From: DLKC01 sp002478885
GTDB lineage: Bacteria > Bacteroidota > Bacteroidia > Chitinophagales > Chitinophagaceae
Reading direction: 5' to 3'
NCBI GenBank assembly: GCA_046329585.1
Contig: JAXLUI010000002.1
Location: 1,488,001-1,552,000, forward strand
DNA: 64,000 nucleotides
Shown here: positions 8,339-18,300 of the stretch, piece after piece
How positions within the stretch are numbered: position 1 is the stretch's first letter
Layout of the letters: each line of letters starts with the position of its first letter
Notes under the pieces: generated by a model
Seen by the model: only the letters and a program-made list of their open reading frames with translations
Database searches by the model: none
Told to the model about the DNA's origin: nothing
Position numbers and translations under genes: made by a program

Positions 8339-10861
8339 TTATGGAAGGTTAGCCGCAACTACGATTCTATTGGGCCCTTTGCCGGCATTACAACTAAACA
8401 CAATTGATCCTTCAGCCCCCGCCTTTAATTTCTTTAACAGGTTGCCATTGACTGTTATGAAATACTCAGACCCGGGTTTAAGATGATGGATTTGATAGTT
8501 TAAGCTCGCAGTTGTTGCCTCATCAGACGATTGCATCCACGACACTTCCAGCGGGTTGCAGGATTTGATTTCAAGGCTGCATTTTTTCCGGGTTGTTAGC
8601 TGTATCGACGCGGTCTTATCATTCCCATTGAAATAAGATACTCCCGGACCAGCACTGAAAAATCCAAAGCTGCTTTTGGCAATAATCTTAAAGTTATCAT
8701 TGGCTACCGAATAATGATCCAGGTCCAGGCCAATAAGCAGTTTTTGATTCCTGTAACGATAGATTACTTGTGAGCCAACCAGTTCTTTGGTTATATGTGG
8801 TTCAAGGTACAGGCGGTTGTATAATGGGTTGATTCCGTAAATCGATTGGTATAAGCCAACAACGGAAAGTGCATTTCCCGATAAGATATCATCGCCAAGG
8901 CCATCTTGTTTATCGCGGCCATACCGTTGAAATGCCAGCCCGTCTTTGGCATAACGCGCCAATACATTCTTTACATATTTCAAAGCAAGACCTGGGTTAT
9001 AAGACGCATATGCCTTTACAGCAATGGACCCCCACGATAAGAAAATATCGCCATTTTCATAGTTTGGAAAAGGAAATTGCCAGTCATTTCCCTCTCCCGG
9101 CGCATAACTGTACAGGCAAAGCGGCCAAAAGAAAAGTTGTTCTTGCTGCATTTGCGTTTCTATATCATCGAGAATGGTTTTCGTTCTGTCGCGGTCATCA
9201 CAAATGCCATAGGCGATAGCCATAAAATTTACCGGTGTAACCATGTTGGTTCCATGTATCGAGCCATCTTTATCGCGCCAATGTATATAACACCCATGTT
9301 GCTCATCCCAAAATCCTCCTGCCGCGGTTGACTTGTTGAAGCTCGTTTTTAACTTTTCTGCAAACTGCAGGTAATATTTTTCTTTTGCCGCATTCCCCAA
9401 TTGCCTTTCTATATCTGCCCACAGTATTAACGCATGATAAAGCTTGGCATTGACAAAAGCATTTTCGTACGAAGCCCAGATGATATCGATCCAGTCACTG
9501 CCTCTTTTTTGCGTATGGTTATCGGTCATCATTTCTACCAGCCCATCGTTATCGCTGTCACGTTTAATGATCCAGTCCAGCGCACGTTCACAGGACTGTT
9601 GCTGCAGCTTAACCCACTTTATGTCCCCGGTCTGGTCATACAAGTCAGCAACATTGCTTACAAAGTCCGGGTTTGCGTCAATCAGGTATCCCCACTGTGC
9701 TTCGTAAAAACCCTTGGCAGTAAATTGTCCAGGCATAGCATCTTCATTATTGTATGCCCATCTCGGCCATACTTTTCCATCGGGCGCTACGGCGTTGTCG
9801 CGATAGAAATCCAGGCACTCTTTATAGCCTTTTAAATAGTTGCTGTCATTAATGCCAAGCCCCATTTGCGCTATGTATTGTTCATGCAGGCAAATAGGGC
9901 CATACGGTGTATGCCAGCTATTACCACCGAAATGCTGCTTATCAATCACGCCAATCCGCGCGATCGTGTTTAGTACGGAATTCACTTCGTCGCCGTTTAA
10001 GCCAACTAAATTTCCACGCCCGAACTTTTCTTTAAAATCAAAATAGGAAAGTGTGATCGTTTCACTTGTTCTGCCCACGCTCATTTTCATAGGAGCCCAA
10101 ACATCTGTTCTGTCGCGGAGGAATAACCTGCGTTGCGTACCGGAATCAAAACGGGGCAGTATTTCATTTTGCGAGACAGCTATGCGGTAAGCCAGCTTAT
10201 CTTCAGCAGTGCGGCTGTAATCCATGGCAACCTTTTTGCCTGCTGCATCAACAGATATGGTTAACCCATTATTCGTCTTGCTGTTCCAGAACTGCGAAGT
10301 ACTGCTGTGCACTCCATAGGTATCCAGTTTTTTATTAAAAAGGTAAAACCATGCAAGTCCGCCGTAGTCCTGGTAAGCACCTTCCCATGTGTCTATATTA
10401 TTAAAGACAAAAACCGGCAAAGCCGATTGTTCCGCAATAATTCCTTTCGATGTGGTTCTGTCAATTGTAAGCTTTATATCCTCCTTATTAATGACGAAAG
10501 TCCATGTCTCCTCTACCGAAAAAAGCTTATCCCCATACTTAATTGCAGAGACGACAACTACGTTGTTGCTAACCTTGACTAAGGGTTGGGATAAAAGCGC
10601 CAGGCTTGAATAGCTGGCATCCTGCGTTTGAATAGCTGAATATACCCCGGCTGCGCCTTCGATTATTTGCTGCCCGTTTAACAGCATCGATGAGAGGTTC
10701 GCCTTATGGTCGTAATCCAATATGATCGCGATCTTATTATTGCCAAAACTGATCGTCTTCTTCTGAATGTCATTGATGATCTTTGGTGATTGTGCAAACA
10801 ACAGGAGCGGCAGAGAAAAGGCGAATGCAAAAATTACAGGCAGGCATTTTTTATTGAACAT
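8339..10861 (-). CDS. Secreted six-hairpin glycosidase-like protein
   Basis: An 840-residue protein with a signal peptide (residues 1 to about 23, ending LLLFAQ). Residues about 30-290 look like a beta-sandwich domain. Residues about 300-690 look like an (alpha/alpha)6 barrel of the kind used by GH63, GH78 and related glycosidases, with repeated helix pairs, RWAYNNEDAMPGQF and the Asp-rich segment DSDNDGLVEMM...GSDWIDI. A short beta domain closes the protein. The acidic clusters are plausible catalytic residues, but I cannot name the GH family or substrate. It would work in the periplasm or at the surface. It is not in a SusCD operon; the SGNH hydrolase upstream on the same strand may share its substrate. 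Confidence 0.65.
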   Translation of the reverse strand: MFNKKCLPVIFAFAFSLPLLLFAQSPKIINDIQKKTISFGNNKIAIILDYDHKANLSSMLLNGQQIIEGAAGVYSAIQTQDASYSSLALLSQPLVKVSNNVVVVSAIKYGDKLFSVEETWTFVINKEDIKLTIDRTTSKGIIAEQSALPVFVFNNIDTWEGAYQDYGGLAWFYLFNKKLDTYGVHSSTSQFWNSKTNNGLTISVDAAGKKVAMDYSRTAEDKLAYRIAVSQNEILPRFDSGTQRRLFLRDRTDVWAPMKMSVGRTSETITLSYFDFKEKFGRGNLVGLNGDEVNSVLNTIARIGVIDKQHFGGNSWHTPYGPICLHEQYIAQMGLGINDSNYLKGYKECLDFYRDNAVAPDGKVWPRWAYNNEDAMPGQFTAKGFYEAQWGYLIDANPDFVSNVADLYDQTGDIKWVKLQQQSCERALDWIIKRDSDNDGLVEMMTDNHTQKRGSDWIDIIWASYENAFVNAKLYHALILWADIERQLGNAAKEKYYLQFAEKLKTSFNKSTAAGGFWDEQHGCYIHWRDKDGSIHGTNMVTPVNFMAIAYGICDDRDRTKTILDDIETQMQQEQLFFWPLCLYSYAPGEGNDWQFPFPNYENGDIFLSWGSIAVKAYASYNPGLALKYVKNVLARYAKDGLAFQRYGRDKQDGLGDDILSGNALSVVGLYQSIYGINPLYNRLYLEPHITKELVGSQVIYRYRNQKLLIGLDLDHYSVANDNFKIIAKSSFGFFSAGPGVSYFNGNDKTASIQLTTRKKCSLEIKSCNPLEVSWMQSSDEATTASLNYQIHHLKPGSEYFITVNGNLLKKLKAGAEGSIVFSCNAGKGPNRIVVAANLP

Positions 10862-11017
10862 CTTTACAGGTTTGTTGGCTACATAAATCCGGTTTGTAAA
10901 TTAAGTATTGTGTACTAAAACAAATAAAAAACTGCACCCTGAGAAAGTAGATAATTACGCCATAGCAATGTGGCTGATAAATGCACGAATACAGCTTTAA
11001 ATATCTATTGACCAAAC

Positions 11018-11060
11018 AGCAGATCATATCCGGTCTTCTGTTGCGTCGCACACTTGTGCT
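11018..11060 (-). repeat. Dispersed repeat copy 3
   Basis: The minus strand reads GCACAAGT then the core at 11040-11051 and a degenerate tail with CCGG. It lies 179 bp upstream of the glycosidase-like gene start and has the same orientation. Confidence 0.75.
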
Positions 11061-11092
11061 TTCGTATCAATTGGCAACAAAACAAAAGACAA

Positions 11093-12091
11093 TTATTTCA
11101 ATAATGCAAGAATGTGTTGCTGAAGCGAATCATATTTTATGCGCGCTTCGTATAACGGCATTCCCAGGTTCATGCCCGGCCGCGTATGGCCTGCCGCGCT
11201 AAGCCATGCATCTTTCATCAATAGCTGTCTTTCAGTTACGATGGCATATATTTCACTGGCATGCGCATTTACTGCTATCGCCGATTTTATATCTGCAGCA
11301 TCTTCCACACGCTGGCCGAGATACAACAAAATCGCCTTCGCCATCAGCCAGTGCCCCATCTCGCCCGGGTGCACGCCATCTTCGGCCAGTTTAAAAGAAG
11401 GGTCGGCCGCCCTTTTTTCTTCAAGATACTTCGTCATTGGAAAGTGAATATCGGCAACCTCCCAATGCAGGGAATCCCTTTGCGAAAGCAACCATTGGGA
11501 ATAGGCGTCGAGCACCAGGTTATAGCCTTTTGTTCCAAGGTTTGCGTCGTCATGTACCGGAGCTGTAAGCAATACAATTTGCTTTGCACTGCTTTTTTCA
11601 AGTTCGTGATGCAGCCAGTATATTCCGTCGCGGTAAGCTTTAAAGCGGCTTTCATCAAACGGCAGGTATATGCCATCATTCATGCCGTAGCAGGCAAAAA
11701 CCACATCGGGCTTTGTAAGCGCAAGTACTCTTTCAAGTCTTTCGTGCAGGTCAGGGCGGGGGAATTTTCCGTCGGCATGGCCAGGCTCACTTAGTCCGGA
11801 CACTGTTTCGCTGGGCAACCCCTCATTTATAAACTCCAGGCGCTCTTTGGGGAAATGAACAATAAAATAGGTTTCAATATCGGTTATGTACGTGCCGGCA
11901 TAGGTAATGCTGTTCCCGAGGAACAGAATCCTTGTAGTGTGCTTTGGAAAAGGGAATTTTTCCGGTGCCTGTGCCGAAGCGGGCCGAACAAACCCAAAAA
12001 AGTTTGCAACGCTCAAAATAACCGCAATCCGCATGGCATATGCCCGGGCTGAAAATCCCTGTACTTTCATAAAGCTAATATAAGGTTTCAT
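11093..12091 (-). CDS. Secreted SGNH/GDSL hydrolase
   Basis: A 332-residue esterase of the SGNH fold. Block I is FLGNSITYAG, with Ser61 as nucleophile. Block II Gly falls around GLPSETVSGL, block III is YGMNDG with the Asn, and block V is DGVHPGEMGH with the catalytic Asp/His pair. A hydrophobic segment at residues 21-40 ending in ASAQA is a signal peptide; an ATG at the eighth or twentieth codon would give a more usual signal length. The likely reaction is removal of acetyl or other acyl groups from glycans or small esters outside the cytoplasm. Upstream of a glycosidase-like gene on the same strand, it may help strip decorated sugars. Confidence 0.8.
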   Translation of the reverse strand: MKPYISFMKVQGFSARAYAMRIAVILSVANFFGFVRPASAQAPEKFPFPKHTTRILFLGNSITYAGTYITDIETYFIVHFPKERLEFINEGLPSETVSGLSEPGHADGKFPRPDLHERLERVLALTKPDVVFACYGMNDGIYLPFDESRFKAYRDGIYWLHHELEKSSAKQIVLLTAPVHDDANLGTKGYNLVLDAYSQWLLSQRDSLHWEVADIHFPMTKYLEEKRAADPSFKLAEDGVHPGEMGHWLMAKAILLYLGQRVEDAADIKSAIAVNAHASEIYAIVTERQLLMKDAWLSAAGHTRPGMNLGMPLYEARIKYDSLQQHILALLK

Positions 12092-12174
12092 TGATTGCAG
12101 CGATCTGTAACCATGCGCTCAACAAGCTGTGATGTTTTCTTGAGCTGGCATTTTCGCCGCATAAAGCGATGAAC

Positions 12175-12226
12175 GTTGAAGTGTGCGACGCAACGGAAGC
12201 CGCAATGAAATACCGGTGCCCGGTTC
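12175..12226 (+). repeat. Dispersed repeat copy 4 (full length)
   Basis: GTTGAAGT, core at 12183-12194, then a tail ending in GTGCCCGG and an A run. It sits in the divergent gap between the SGNH gene and the T9SS protein, 186 bp before the latter's start and in its direction. Confidence 0.85.
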
Positions 12227-12379
12227 AAAAAAAATATTCAACTGCAAGCATCTCCACCGCGTTTATTGCCTGTTTTAGAATTATGCTGTTGCAAATGCTG
12301 CCAAATTCTTATTTTACAGGTGATGTTTCCAACAAAATGCACGTGTTTTTGTACTTAGTGTAAACGATTATTCTGCAAT

Positions 12380-14992
12380 GTGAAAAAGACTCTCTTTTTA
12401 TATATTATTTTTTGTGCAGTCGCGTTCAGCAGCAAAGCCGATCATATAACCGGTGGCACAATCTCGTACACGCTTAAATCGGTAGCGGGCAACCAGTATA
12501 CTTATACGGTAACGGTAAAAATGTATATGGTTTGCCATACATACAGGGAGTTTTACAACCCAACCTATGTAGCCGTATTTGATAAAAAGACCAACCAGCG
12601 CATCGAAGACAAGCTTGTGCCATTGAGCAGCATTGAGAATATTACGCTGAATGATACAGACAACTGTATTACCAATCCACCTGAAGTTTGCCACCGCATC
12701 GGGTACTACATATTTGATCTTACCTTGCCGGCATCTGCAAACGGTTATGTACTCACGTCTGAAGTTTTTTTCAGGGTGAATAGCATTAGTAACCTTAGTT
12801 CGGGGTACGAGAACCTGGGCGCTACCTACACCGCCGAAATACCCGGCACTTTTACGTTGCCAAGCGGGCCAAAGAACAACAGTGCAAAATTTATTGGAAA
12901 CGACCTGGTGATGATATGCGCCGATAATCCTTTCAGCTACAGCTTTGCTGCTGAGGATAAAGATGGGGACGAGCTTTCTTATTCGCTTTGCGATGCTTAT
13001 AGCTCTTCCAACTTCCTTTTTGGTATCGACCTGGTACCGCCTGCTGCTCCGCCCTATACTTCTGTTCCTTATGGCAACGGTTTTAGTGCTGGCCGCCCCC
13101 TGGGCAACAAAGTAAATATCGATGAAAAAACAGGACTGATCAGTGGCATAGCGCCGCCACCGGGAACTTATGTGGTAACCGTTTGCATCGAAGAAAAGCG
13201 GGATGGAAAAATTATTGCCACACAAAGAAAAGATCTCCAGGTAAGGGTTGCAGCCTGCTCCTTTGTTTCGGCGCTGTTGCAGCAGTCTTACCTGCTGTGC
13301 GGCGACTCAAAAACAGTGAACATGGAAAACCTTTCGGTGAGCTCACTTATCGAGAGCTATAAATGGAGCATAACAAACAATGCCGGCGTTGAGGTGTTCA
13401 CTACAGACAGCCCGACAGTCAATTATACGTTCGCCGATACCGGCGTATTCAAAGTAAGGCTCGATGTAAACCCGCATGCAAAATGCGCCGACTCTGCCTA
13501 CAGTGTTATAAAAGTGTACCCCGGCCTTAAAGCAGATTTCACCTACGATGGTGTCTGTTTAAACAAACCAACACTGTTCACCGATGCAACCTCTTCTGTT
13601 TACAGTACCGTTAATTCATGGCAGTGGAGTCTCTCGGGCGACGCTTCCAATACCACGGGCTCAAACACATCCAATCTGAATTATAACTATGCTTCAGCGG
13701 GGCAAAAAACAGTAAGCCTGCATGTCACCGACAACAAAGGTTGCCTGGATTCGGTAACGAAAACCATTGAGATCTTTGATAAGCCGCCGGTGAATCTTCC
13801 GTTCAGGGATACGTTGATCTGCGGACCCGACACCCTGCACATCAATGCAACCGGTGCAGGTATTTACCAATGGACACCGCTGACCGACATTACCGATGCC
13901 AGCTCATCACACCCAATTGTAACACCAAAGCAAACCACGACATATTATGTTGACCTGACTTTTGATGGCTGTAAAAACCGCGACTCTGTCACCGTTCACG
14001 TGGTAGATCACGTTACACTCACCGCTATGAATGACACCACTATTTGCAGCGGCGATGCCATACAATTACACCTCGCCTCAGACGGGCTCCATTATCAATG
14101 GTCACCCGCCGCACAACTTGATGATGCAGGCAGCGCGCAGCCCAGGGCATATACAAGCACCAATACAATTTACAGTGTAGAGGCCAGCATCGGGAAATGT
14201 ATCGCCACAGACGCGGTTGCTGTAAAAACTGTGCCCTATCCAACGGCTGCCGCTGGAGCAGATTCCACTATTTGTTTTGGCAACATGGCAAGCCTTAACG
14301 GCGTCACCAACGGAAGTTCTTACTCGTGGTATCCGCCGGCGGATATAAAAGATTTTCATGCCCTGCACACCACGGCCCTTCCGCACTCAAGCACCATTTA
14401 CACGCTTATTGCCTACGACACAAAGGGCTGCCCCAAACCCGGCGTTGACTCGGTGCTGATAACCGTGCAGCCAGAAATACCCGCGTTTGCCGGGCACGAT
14501 ACCAGCATCGTGATAAGCCAGCCCTTGCAGTTGCACGCAAGCGGCGGAGAATTTTATCAATGGTCGCCGGCATATGGCCTGTCTTCCGTGAACACGCCCG
14601 ACCCGGTGGCGCTGTTTAATGAGCCAGCTGTAAACAACCGGTATAAAGTGCTCGTATCAGACCGCGCCGGTTGCACCGATTCGGCATTCATCAATATTAA
14701 GGTGTACAAGACTTTGCCATCCGTGTTTGTTCCAACAGCATTCACGCCGAACAACGATGGCCACAACGACATTTTCAGGCCGGTTATCGCAGGAATAAAA
14801 AACATTGAAGCTTTTAATATATACAATCGCTGGGGGCAACTCGTTTATTCTACCAAAACCATTGGCGAAGGTTGGAACGGCCGCATCAATGGGGTCATGC
14901 AATCATCAGGCACTTTTGTTTGGATAATAAAAGCGGTGGACTACAACGGTCTTCCCTATGCCGGGAAAGGTACGGTAACACTAATCAGGTAA
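12380..14992 (+). CDS. Large secreted PKD-domain protein with T9SS type B sorting domain
   Basis: An 870-residue exported protein. Signal peptide 1 to about 20 (FSSKADHITGG). Residues about 20-300 form an N-terminal domain with several cysteines often seen in gliding-associated surface proteins. Residues about 300-480 hold two PKD-like beta sandwiches (YTFADTGVFKVRLDV; NYASAGQKTVSLHVTDNKGC). Several shorter repeats with QWSP or YSWYPP signatures follow. The last 85 or so residues are the CHU_C/type B sorting domain (FVPTAFTPNNDGHNDIF; IYNRWGQLVY; GWNG; GTFVW). It would cross the outer membrane through the type IX system and stay on the surface. Its start is GTG at 12380. Likely an adhesin or motility-linked surface protein. 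Confidence 0.85.
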   Translation: MKKTLFLYIIFCAVAFSSKADHITGGTISYTLKSVAGNQYTYTVTVKMYMVCHTYREFYNPTYVAVFDKKTNQRIEDKLVPLSSIENITLNDTDNCITNPPEVCHRIGYYIFDLTLPASANGYVLTSEVFFRVNSISNLSSGYENLGATYTAEIPGTFTLPSGPKNNSAKFIGNDLVMICADNPFSYSFAAEDKDGDELSYSLCDAYSSSNFLFGIDLVPPAAPPYTSVPYGNGFSAGRPLGNKVNIDEKTGLISGIAPPPGTYVVTVCIEEKRDGKIIATQRKDLQVRVAACSFVSALLQQSYLLCGDSKTVNMENLSVSSLIESYKWSITNNAGVEVFTTDSPTVNYTFADTGVFKVRLDVNPHAKCADSAYSVIKVYPGLKADFTYDGVCLNKPTLFTDATSSVYSTVNSWQWSLSGDASNTTGSNTSNLNYNYASAGQKTVSLHVTDNKGCLDSVTKTIEIFDKPPVNLPFRDTLICGPDTLHINATGAGIYQWTPLTDITDASSSHPIVTPKQTTTYYVDLTFDGCKNRDSVTVHVVDHVTLTAMNDTTICSGDAIQLHLASDGLHYQWSPAAQLDDAGSAQPRAYTSTNTIYSVEASIGKCIATDAVAVKTVPYPTAAAGADSTICFGNMASLNGVTNGSSYSWYPPADIKDFHALHTTALPHSSTIYTLIAYDTKGCPKPGVDSVLITVQPEIPAFAGHDTSIVISQPLQLHASGGEFYQWSPAYGLSSVNTPDPVALFNEPAVNNRYKVLVSDRAGCTDSAFINIKVYKTLPSVFVPTAFTPNNDGHNDIFRPVIAGIKNIEAFNIYNRWGQLVYSTKTIGEGWNGRINGVMQSSGTFVWIIKAVDYNGLPYAGKGTVTLIR

Positions 14993-15003
14993 GTGTTTAT
15001 GTT

Positions 15004-15053
15004 CCCGGCTTTGCTGCAGGCAGCAGCCTTGGTTGCGTCGCACATTTCAGCAG
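15004..15053 (-). repeat. Dispersed repeat copy 5, left arm of an inverted pair
   Basis: The minus strand carries the core at 15032-15043 and a tail ending in AAGCCGGG. The tail contains the hairpin GCTGC/GCAGC nested in GGCT/AGCC. It faces away from copy 6; the two cores are 81 bp apart. Confidence 0.85.
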
Positions 15054-15118
15054 TTGTAGCACCTCGCAGCAGCAAACAACAAACGGCGAGGCTGTTGTGC
15101 CGCCCAAAGAACCAGAGC

Positions 15119-15164
15119 ATACGAGTGCGACGCAACAGAAGATGCCATGCTTATGAAAGCCGGG
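15119..15164 (+). repeat. Dispersed repeat copy 6, right arm of an inverted pair
   Basis: Core at 15125-15136 and tail ending in AAAGCCGGG. With copy 5 it makes an outward-facing inverted pair spanning 15004-15164. The spacer contains CCTCGC and GCGAGG 18 bp apart, which could form a further hairpin. The ATG of the next gene lies 183 bp after this core. Confidence 0.85.
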
Positions 15165-15318
15165 TAAATCATTGTGTTTTTGCCCCTTGCAGTTGAGGTA
15201 CGGCAACCAAAAAAGGAAACCAGTCATGGCTGGCCTAGGCCATCAATCTTAATGGGGCAGTTTATTTTTTTTGCATATTTTGAGGATTCAAAAATATTAG
15301 AAAGCTTATTTACATCTC

Positions 15319-18300
15319 ATGAGAAAACTACTACCAGTTGCTGCGTTGCTAATGCTCGCTGCCATAACGGGCGGCGCTGTTGTGTTATACCAGCGTTACG
15401 AACAGGCGGATCAGGAAAATGAAAAACGCATGATGCTGACCGGTGAAAATGAAGGCAGCGGCAAATACGACAAACAGTATATGCTGGAAGAAATGTACAA
15501 ACAATGGGAACAAATGATGCGTGACCCGGCAACAGGCAAAGTGCCGAGAGACAAGCTTTTTGCTGCCTGGCAGTACACAAAGATGATGCAGGAAAAGCAA
15601 TCGCATGCCCCAGGCGTTTCAGGATTGGTGTGGGTAAACCGCGGCCCTACGAATGTGGGTGGCAGAACGCGCACCATTATGATATCGCCGGGCGATGCTA
15701 CGGGCAATACGGGATTTGCAGGCAGTGTGGGCGGAGGTTTATGGAAATCTACCAATCTTAAGTCAACCACCCCATCATGGCAGCCGGTAAATGATTTCCT
15801 GGCGACCCTCTCCATAAGCAGCCTTACTTATGATCCCGTAAATACCAATACCTATTATGCCGGCACTGGTGAAGGGTTTGGCAACTCTGACGCGGCAAGT
15901 GGGATGGGGATCTTTAAATCAGCAGACGCCGGCAGCACCTGGGCATTGCTTCCCGCCACTATGACAAATGATTTTTCAACCGTTAGCAAAGTGATTGTTA
16001 CAAGCCTTGGCCACGTATATGCGGCAACAAATACAGGTGTATTCCGCTCAAAGGACCAGGGAGCGAGCTGGGAAAAAGTATTAGTCGGCCATTTTGGCGA
16101 CATAGAAGTTACCACCGCGGGAACATTCTTTGCCAGTGGTTTCAATGGCAATAACAACCTCTCAAAATCAACCACGGGCGATCTCGGTTCGTGGACCAAC
16201 TTGTGCACGGCATCGGTAGGTTTACCTTCGACCGGCATCAGCAGAATTGAAACTGCGGTTGCGCCAAGCGACGCCAACCAGGTGTACACCGCCTTTTTTA
16301 TGGACACCACAGTCATTGGCACCGGTGTTACAAAAAAGATGGCCATCTACAGTTCGACTAATAACGGCGTAAGTTTTTCAAGAGTGGGCAGGCCAAAAGA
16401 TATCGACGGGGGCATTACTCCATACGATTACACCAACACCCAGGGATGGTATGATCTTATTTTAAAAGTTGACCCAACGAACAGCAAAGCAGTTTATACC
16501 GGTGGGGTAAACCTCTTCAAAACAACAAACGGGGGAACTTCATGGACGCAGATAAGCCACTGGTATGGTGGGTTCAACAAACAATATGTTCATGCAGACC
16601 AACACGGTATTGAATTTGAAGGCACCAATGGCGCGGTTGCCTATTTCACCAACGATGGGGGCATTTTCCAAACAAAGAATGGATCTGTTGCCATACCTGT
16701 GATTACAGAAATAAATACCAGCTATACAGTAACCCAGTTTTATGCGACTGCGGGCCACCCCGATGCGATCAGCAATTACTTCCTGGCAGGCGCGCAGGAC
16801 AACGGCACGCAAAAGTTTACGCTGCCGGGTTTGGCCGCAACCGTGGATGCATCGGGCGGTGATGGAGCCTACTGCAATATAGACGAGGCAGACCCAACCT
16901 ACCAGTTCACGCAATATGTTTATAACAACTATTACCGCTCAAACAATGGCGGGGAGAGTTTCGACGATGCCGTTACCGTGCCGTCAACCATTCAGAATAC
17001 GGGCAGGTTTATCAACCCTTCAGATTTTGACGAGAATACACAAACATTGTATGCGGCCACTAATACGGGCCAGTATCTACGCTGGACAACAGCCACCACC
17101 AGTTCTACTTTCAAACAGGTGAATGTTACCGGATTTGCCGGCCAGGTATCTGCGGTAACCGCTTCAAAAGTGACACCCGATCTCGTTTATTTTGGAAGTG
17201 GTTTTGGCCAGATCATCAGTGTGGCCTCTGCATCAACGGTAGCCAGCCCGGCCAGCCCCAAGATATTGGGTACGCCGGTTTCGGCCTATGTAAATTGCAT
17301 CTGGGAGGACCCCGCCAACGGAGACCACCTTGTTATTGTTTATACCAACTATGGTATAAAAAATATTTGGGAAACCAGCAATGCCACTTCAGCAACGCCA
17401 ACCTGGACCGCAAAAGATGGTGACCTCCCCGATATGCCGGTGTATTGGGTGCTCCCTTCACCAACCGATAGCAAAACGGTATTGGTGGCAACTGAGCTCG
17501 GCGTATACAGCACTTCCAACTTCGACAATGCAGCCCCATCATGGACGCCATCGTCTGTTGGTATGGCCAACGTAAGGGTTACACAAATAAAACTTCGCCC
17601 GAGCGACAATATGGTTTATGCCTCTACCCACGGAAGAGGGCTGTTTACAACAGATTTCTTTGCCTCCCCTATACCGGCATTTACAGCGAATACGACTGCC
17701 GGTTATACCGGGAAGGCAATCAGCTATAGTGACCAGAGTTTAAAAGCTAGTTCCTGGCAATGGGATCTGAACGGCGACGGCAGCTTTGACAACAGCACAC
17801 AGAACCCAAGCTTTACTTATTATAATCCCGGCGTTTATAATGTGAAACTCCGCATCAACAACGATCCGTCAAAAGAAAAGACCATACCGGTTACCATATT
17901 GCCCGACAAAGGCACGCCGTATACAACAGCCAATGGCGGCGATTTTGAGACAAATCCCAACGACTTTGCCGCAGACCATACGGGTACATCGTCTTTTTAC
18001 CGGGGCAACTCCGCGCAACCGGGTAAAGATGGCACCAACAGCGGTTCATTTGCTTGGGTCATCGATCCCGACAATGCTACTTACGCAAGCAATTCCACGG
18101 CTTATCTTTATTCCCCTTCGTATAACTGCACGGCAACGGGCAATTACACATTCAGTTTCTATGCGAAATATGCCGTTGAAAATACCTGGGATGGCTTTCG
18201 TGTTGAATACTCTGTAGACAAAGGTTCTAACTGGCAAATACTGGGGAATGTGGTGCAGGCAAACTGGTACGATTACAGCAATACTACGACCGACAGGCCA

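Noticed and set aside
12398..13225. 275-codon minus-strand frame inside the T9SS type B protein gene.
   Set aside because: Antisense shadow of an obvious secreted protein; no domain or signal peptide.
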